NCBI GenBank assembly: GCA_937910255.1
Contig: CALEOQ010000214.1
Span: forward strand, 1 to 16,279
Origin: an uncultured Caulobacteraceae bacterium
GTDB lineage: Bacteria > Pseudomonadota > Alphaproteobacteria > Caulobacterales > Caulobacteraceae
Direction: 5' to 3'
DNA length: 16,279 nucleotides
The notes under the pieces were generated by a model. That model was not told the DNA's origin and did not search any database. It saw only the letters and a list, made by a program, of their open reading frames with translations. This document shows, one piece after another, positions 13,188-16,279 of the stretch. Position 1 is the stretch's first letter. Each line of letters opens with the position of its first letter. A program made the position numbers and the translations under genes.

Positions 13188-14693
13188 CTAGTTGGCCGTG
13201 GCCATCGGGGTGTCCCGGGGCAACTCCTCGGTCACCGGCACGAAGGCCGAATCCACCAGGGCGATGGGCTCTTCCCAGGGCGTCCAGCCCCAGGTGAAGC
13301 GCAGGTCGCGGGAATTGGCCTGGGCGTCATAGCGATCCACGTCGGGGATCAGGTTGGCCGCATCCAGGCGGCCGACGGCCGACAGCACCGAGGCGGCGGC
13401 CACGTATTCGTCGCGGCGGGCGGAGATCTGCGCCAGTTCGGCGGCGCGCAGCTCCTGTTCGGCGTTCAGGACGTCGATGGTGGTGCGCAGGCCGACCTGT
13501 TGCTCCTGGCGCACGCCCTCGGCGGCGATCCGCGCGGCGCGGACCTGCTCGTCGGTAGAGCCGATATTGGCCCGGGCGGCCAGCAGCTGACTCCAGGCCT
13601 GGGTCACGTTCTGCAGCGCCGTGCGGCGCGCCTGCTCGACGGCGAGTTCGCTGGCCGTCTCCCGGGCGCGGGCGGCGCGGACACGGGAATTGGTCAGGCC
13701 GCCGGTGAACAGCGGCACGGTGAGCGTCGCCCGGCCGGTGATGTTGCGCGAATAGTCCGAGGGCTCGAAGGGCTCGGCCAGACCGCTCCAGCCAAGGCTG
13801 GCGTTCAACCCGACATTGGGCATGCGCTCGGCCCGGGCGCCGGCGACGCGGGCCTCGGCCGCCTGAGCATTGTACATGGCCTGCCGCACCTGGGGGTTAT
13901 TGATCGCGGCGGCTTCGAAAGCGGCCTCGACCGATGGCGGCAGGATGGGGGCCAGCGGCGGCTCGGGCTCCAGATCGCCGGGGTTCTGGCCGACGATAGA
14001 GGCATAGGAGGCGCGGCTGATGGCCAGCTGGGCCTCGGCCGAGCGCATCTGCGCCTCGGCGGCGGCCAGGCGGGCCTGGGACTGGGCGACGTCGGTGCGG
14101 GTGATCTCGCCGACCTCGAACCGGGCGTCGGATTCTTCAAGCTGGCGGCTCAGCACCTGGACGTTGTCCTGGCGGATGCGCAAAGCCTCGATGTCGCGGC
14201 GCACATCCACATAGGCGACGATCACGCCCCCCAGGACCTCGGCCTCGATGCGACGCAGGTTTTCCTGGCCGGCCAGGACGTCGGCCTGGGCCGCCGAGAC
14301 GGCCGAGGCCACGCGGCCGCCGGTCCAGATCGGTTGGCTCAGATTGAAGGTGGCTGCGGCCGCATTCCGCTCGACGATCCCGCTGCCCGCGGCGGTGTCG
14401 GGAATGCCGTCGCCGTTCGAGTCCACCAGGGTCGCGCCGGACTGCTGAGGCGTGCGCGTCTCGGTGTACTGTCCGCTGGCCGAGGCGCTGAGGCTCGGCC
14501 GCCAGCCGGAGCGCGCCTGCACCGTGCTCTCGTCCAGGGCCCGCAGCGTCGCGCGTTGGGCCTGGAGGGTCGGATTGGTCTGGTAGGCCAGCGCGATGGC
14601 GTCGGCCAGGGACTCGGCGGCCACCGGAGATCCGAAAGCCAGACCAGCGCTGAACACGGCGGCCAGCAGGCCTGCACGACGGCTGATGAACAT
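13188..14693 (-). CDS. TolC-family outer membrane efflux/secretion channel
   Basis: A 501-residue TolC-type protein, the outer-membrane duct of type I secretion systems and tripartite efflux pumps. A Sec signal peptide covers residues 1-26 (cleavage after PVAA). Two tandem structural repeats follow, each opening with the helix typical of the family (SLADAIALAYQTNPTL near residue 28; AAFEAAAINNPQVRQA in the second half) and long heptad-rich helices. The barrel strands end in LSQPIWTGGRV and VPLFTGGLTN, the usual TolC positions. In the first predicted barrel hairpin, residues 91-99 (DSNGDGIPD) match a calcium-binding type-3-repeat motif. From memory, the C. crescentus gene beside popZ is rsaFb, which helps export the S-layer protein RsaA; this is a likely orthologue, but no inner-membrane partner is in the window. 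It lies 126 bp before popZ and 120 bp after the pcm-like gene. Confidence 0.93.
   Translation of the reverse strand: MFISRRAGLLAAVFSAGLAFGSPVAAESLADAIALAYQTNPTLQAQRATLRALDESTVQARSGWRPSLSASASGQYTETRTPQQSGATLVDSNGDGIPDTAAGSGIVERNAAAATFNLSQPIWTGGRVASAVSAAQADVLAGQENLRRIEAEVLGGVIVAYVDVRRDIEALRIRQDNVQVLSRQLEESDARFEVGEITRTDVAQSQARLAAAEAQMRSAEAQLAISRASYASIVGQNPGDLEPEPPLAPILPPSVEAAFEAAAINNPQVRQAMYNAQAAEARVAGARAERMPNVGLNASLGWSGLAEPFEPSDYSRNITGRATLTVPLFTGGLTNSRVRAARARETASELAVEQARRTALQNVTQAWSQLLAARANIGSTDEQVRAARIAAEGVRQEQQVGLRTTIDVLNAEQELRAAELAQISARRDEYVAAASVLSAVGRLDAANLIPDVDRYDAQANSRDLRFTWGWTPWEEPIALVDSAFVPVTEELPRDTPMATAN
14397..14423 (-). other. Calcium-binding-like DxNxDGxxD loop inside the TolC-family gene
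   Basis: These codons encode DSNGDGIPD, an acidic ladder like the thrombospondin type-3 or dockerin/EF-hand loop. By its place between two predicted beta strands of the first repeat it should be on the extracellular face of the channel. The motif is seen; metal binding and topology are inferred. Confidence 0.55.
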
Positions 14694-14813
14694 GCGTAAT
14701 CCCCGACGACGACGAGACAGATGACCCTATATGACCGGCTGTCTCCAACTCGACCAGGGGTCCTAACCTTAAGCTTTTTTCACGCCCGGCTTTCTGGTGT
14801 GTTTCAGCACGCC

Positions 14814-15383
14814 CTAGAAAGCAAAACCTTGCTCAGGCTCAAAGCCGGCCAGATGACGGGGCGTGGCGTCGAATATCTGGCGACGGGCCAGACCGGTCTC
14901 GGTGCGGGCATAGATCGTCGCCTTGCCCACCGGGCCGGCGCGCTCGATCACCGCCAGACGGCCGCCGGGCGCCAGGGCCGCGGTCCAGCTCTCCGGCGCG
15001 CGGGCCACGGCGCCCTCGCAGATCATCACATCGAATTCGCCGGCCGGCAGGGTCTTCAGGTCATCCCCGTCCAGGCGGCTCACCTTCAGGCCCGCATGCT
15101 CCAGCACCGCAGCGCCATAGGGGGCGGCGATGGCCAGGGCGCGCTCGCCCGGCTGAATCGCCAGGGCGTGCAGCAGCTTGCCCACGTCCCGCGGCGCCAG
15201 CATCCAGCGGCCGGGCACATACTCCACCTCGGCGTCGGCATAGGCCAGATAGGCCTTGCCCGGCGGGATGAGGCTTTCGCGGGGGATGACGCGCATGGCG
15301 TCCTGCACCCGCACGTCGGTCACATCATTGGTCCGGACCTGACTGTCGACCATGTTCAGGCGGGCGGCGGAGAAGTCGACCAT
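14814..15383 (-). CDS. Protein-L-isoaspartate O-methyltransferase-like protein with degenerate SAM loop
   Basis: A 189-residue protein of the alphaproteobacterial Pcm-like group commonly encoded next to tolC. Family features are ARLNMVDSQVRTNDVTD at residues 7-23, a PRE motif (34-36), AYAD (47-50), and a C-terminal Rossmann half with FDVMICEGAV (117-126) and ALAPGGRLAVIE. The usual glycine-rich SAM-binding motif I (of the type VLDVGTGSGY) is replaced by ALAIAAPYGAAVLEHAG around residues 82-98, so it has lost most glycines and may not bind SAM normally. True Pcm enzymes are about 210 residues. The ATG at 15383 has GAGG a few bases upstream; the frame stays open far upstream, through the antisense of tRNA-Cys, which is not coding. 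It lies 120 bp ahead of tolC in the same direction and may be its operon partner. Confidence 0.85.
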   Translation of the reverse strand: MVDFSAARLNMVDSQVRTNDVTDVRVQDAMRVIPRESLIPPGKAYLAYADAEVEYVPGRWMLAPRDVGKLLHALAIQPGERALAIAAPYGAAVLEHAGLKVSRLDGDDLKTLPAGEFDVMICEGAVARAPESWTAALAPGGRLAVIERAGPVGKATIYARTETGLARRQIFDATPRHLAGFEPEQGFAF

Positions 15384-15441
15384 GTGACCTCGACGGTATT
15401 CCTGTGAAGCGCGCTTATAGGTCCGCCCTGGAGCCGAGCGC

Positions 15442-15481
15442 AATCGCCCGCTGCAAGAGAGATTGCCGCGGGCGGGCGGTT
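15442..15481. repeat. Long-armed inverted repeat upstream of tRNA-Cys
   Basis: AATCGCCCGC (15442-15451) pairs over ten positions with GCGGGCGGTT (15472-15481), one pair being G-U, across a 20-base spacer. It lies in the gap between the divergent pcm-like gene and tRNA-Cys. A poor -35-like TTGCCG falls at 15463-15468. The role is unknown, and GC-rich DNA often forms such stems by chance. Confidence 0.25.
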
Positions 15482-15508
15482 CTGTTAGCGATCCGCCTCC
15501 GCTCAAGG

Positions 15509-15534
15509 CGACGCACCCTTTCAAAGGGGCGTCG
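15509..15534 (+). repeat. Stable hairpin in the tRNA-Cys leader
   Basis: CGACGC (15509-15514) pairs with GCGTCG (15529-15534). After a single bulged A, CCCTT (15516-15520) pairs with AAGGG (15524-15528), with a TCA loop. The stem ends 9 bases before the mature 5' end of tRNA-Cys, so it would sit in the precursor leader removed by RNase P, or lie in promoter DNA. No T-run follows. Confidence 0.45.
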
Positions 15535-15543
15535 GCGCAGGAT

Positions 15544-15617
15544 GGCCTGGTGGCGGAGTGGTTACGCAGCGGACTGCAAATCCGTGCACCCCGGTTCGAT
15601 TCCGGGCCAGGCCTCCA
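15544..15617 (+). tRNA. tRNA-Cys (anticodon GCA), CCA encoded
   Basis: A complete cloverleaf is visible. The acceptor stem is GGCCTGG (15544-15550) with CCAGGCC (15607-15613). The D arm has a GCG/CGC stem, and the anticodon stem GCGGA/TCCGT flanks loop CTGCAAA with anticodon GCA at 15576-15578. The T arm is CCCGG-TTCGATT-CCGGG (15590-15606), with discriminator T at 15614 and an encoded CCA at 15615-15617. GCA reads the cysteine codons UGU and UGC. The terminal U discriminator is the CysRS identity base. The PhnA-domain gene begins 84 bp downstream and could be co-transcribed. Confidence 0.97.
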
Positions 15618-15701
15618 TTCTTCGCAGACGCCGATGCGACCGAACCGCCGGGGCGAATCGGCTATTCGGCGCATCCCTTCAGATCCATGGACCCGCACCC
15701 G

Positions 15702-16010
15702 ATGAGCTCGGCCGACAACGACTTCGTCTATGACGAGACCACCGGCGAATGGGTGAGCGCCGGCGAGGCGGCGGCCAATGCGGCCGCGGCCGGCCAGGTG
15801 GAGGTTCGCGATTCGGTGGGAAACCTGCTGGCCGATGGCGACAGCGTGACCCTGGTCAAGGACCTGAAGGTCAAGGGCGCCGGCCAGACCCTCAAGCGCG
15901 GCACGGTGATCAGGTCGATCCGGCTGACCGGGGACGACCAGGAGATCGACTGTCGCTACGAGGGCATCAAGGGCTTGGTGCTGCGGGCCGAGTTCGTGCG
16001 CAAGAGCTAG
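15702..16010 (+). CDS. PhnA-domain protein lacking the zinc ribbon
   Basis: A 102-residue protein whose C-terminal ~68 residues are the PhnA (YjdM) domain: VRDSVGNLLADGDSVTLVKDLKVKG, then LKRGTVIRSIRLTGDDQEIDCRYEGIKGLVLRAEFVRK. In E. coli the protein has an N-terminal four-cysteine zinc ribbon; here that half is replaced by a short acidic and alanine-rich segment (DNDFVYDETTGEWVSAGEAA), leaving a single cysteine. Despite the historic name, PhnA proteins are not shown to act in phosphonate use, and no phn genes are nearby, so function is open. ATG at 15702 is my choice; ATG at 15687 is in frame and would add five residues. Neither has a clear ribosome binding site. A strong hairpin follows the stop. 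Confidence 0.82.
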   Translation: MSSADNDFVYDETTGEWVSAGEAAANAAAAGQVEVRDSVGNLLADGDSVTLVKDLKVKGAGQTLKRGTVIRSIRLTGDDQEIDCRYEGIKGLVLRAEFVRKS

Positions 16011-16018
16011 GGCGAGTC

Positions 16019-16042
16019 GCCCCTCCGCCGAGGCGGAGGGGC
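16019..16042. terminator. Bidirectional hairpin between convergent genes
   Basis: The 11-bp inverted repeat at 16019-16029 and 16032-16042 (core CCCCTCCGCC / GGCGGAGGGG) starts 9 bp after the PhnA-domain stop and ends 12 bp before the stop of the opposing partial gene. Its spacer is only two bases, so the inner pairs must open to form a loop. No T-run is present on either side. A shared terminator is likely from position. Confidence 0.55.
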
Positions 16043-16053
16043 CAGATCGAAAC

Positions 16054-16192
16054 CTAGTCGGTTTCGGCCCAGGTGGCGCCGGTGGCGCGGTTATAGAAGA
16101 TCGACACCGTGGAGATGGTGCAGAGGTCCAGGCGCGACCAGACGGCCTCTTCGCCGTCGTCATAGATGACCTTGAGGTCGAAGCTGCAGGCG
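16054..16192 (-). CDS. C-terminal end of a small hypothetical protein, cut by the contig end
   Basis: The minus strand encodes 45 residues ending in TAG at 16054-16056. The peptide includes FDLKVIYDDGEEAVWSRLDL, then CTISTVSIFYNRATGATWAETD. The regular alternation, acidic residues and codon use like the neighbours indicate a real gene. It looks like the tail of a small conserved protein of unknown function, which I cannot name. The 5' part is lost because adapter sequence begins at 16193. It converges on the PhnA-domain gene across a hairpin. Confidence 0.65.
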
Positions 16193-16256
16193 AGATCGGA
16201 AGAGCACACGTCTGAACTCCAGTCACGTCGTAATCTCGTATGCCGTCTTCTGCTTG
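16193..16256 (+). other. Illumina TruSeq adapter contamination
   Basis: From AGATCGGAAGAGC at 16193 the sequence is the TruSeq index adapter: 34 bases to 16226, a six-base index GTCGTA (16227-16232), then the P7 end ATCTCGTATGCCGTCTTC and TGCTTG to 16256. It is library-construction DNA, not genome. Its reverse-strand translation gives the familiar artefact peptide FFQAEDGIRDYDVTGVQ. Confidence 0.99.
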
Positions 16257-16279
16257 AAAAAACAAATCACCGCACCCAC
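16257..16279 (+). other. Post-adapter poly-A and read noise
   Basis: A run of six A, then C, AAA and a low-information tail follows the end of the adapter. Sequencers produce such bases when a read runs past the end of the insert and adapter. It should be trimmed with the adapter. Confidence 0.9.

Noticed and set aside
13041..14699. 552-codon plus-strand open frame opposite tolC
   Set aside because: It is a shadow of the TolC-family gene with low-complexity Gly/Arg/Ala composition.
14758..14775. Possible CtrA site around TTAA before tolC
   Set aside because: Only one TTAA half-site is present; there is no partner at the seven-base spacing.
15384..16265. Open minus-strand frame upstream of the pcm-like gene
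   Set aside because: It begins inside Illumina adapter and crosses the antisense of the PhnA-domain gene and tRNA-Cys; the pcm-like start at 15383 has its own ribosome binding site and family N-terminus.
1..16279. Mobile element, phage, CRISPR array or defence island
   Set aside because: No transposase, integrase, phage or repeat-spacer pattern was seen, and no gene with atypical composition; all complete genes are typical chromosomal ones.

Overview
The window looks like one complete contig of chromosomal DNA from an alphaproteobacterium of the Caulobacterales (Caulobacter/Phenylobacterium-like). The grounds are the very high G+C, a recognisable PopZ polar-organising protein, an alphaproteobacterial LexA/SOS box, and the gene order pcm-like / tolC / popZ / valS. 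I see no mobile element, CRISPR array, prophage or defence cassette. This is compact housekeeping DNA, and I found no previously undescribed multi-gene system.

Left part (1-4838): a 5'-truncated soluble lytic transglycosylase (+) meets a short family-2 glycosyltransferase (-) tail to tail. That gene diverges from a PA0069-family (SplB-like) radical SAM protein (+) across an 80-bp gap holding an exact GTTC-N7-GTTC LexA box. The radical SAM gene abuts, stop to stop, a TrmA/RlmD-type RNA uracil methyltransferase (-). Diverging from that is a secreted double glycine-zipper protein with a tyrosine-rich, prion-like tract, followed by a clear intrinsic terminator.

Middle (4901-12330): a likely two-gene operon on the minus strand (acyl-CoA synthetase, then tlyA rRNA methyltransferase, 3-nt gap) diverges from a soluble hybrid histidine kinase (GAF-PAS-HisKA-HATPase-REC) over a 197-bp region with repeat structure. 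The kinase converges on valS, with a hairpin whose loop holds the kinase stop codon.

Right part (12398-16192): reading along the minus strand, pcm-like methyltransferase, TolC-family outer-membrane channel and PopZ lie head to tail ahead of valS. Two hairpins separate popZ from valS. On the plus strand lie tRNA-Cys(GCA), with encoded CCA and a leader hairpin, and a PhnA-domain protein without the zinc ribbon. A bidirectional hairpin follows, then the 3' end of a small unknown gene (-).

The last 87 bases (16193-16279) are not biological. They are an Illumina TruSeq adapter, a 6-base index and a poly-A/noise tail, so the contig ends artificially there. The first ~50 bases are G-rich, carry an in-frame stop ahead of the lytic transglycosylase reading frame, and are also suspect.

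Most genes are independent core functions: wall turnover, RNA modification, tRNA charging, cell polarity, export and signalling. All four complete convergent gene pairs have almost no spacer or a hairpin at or over the stop codons.
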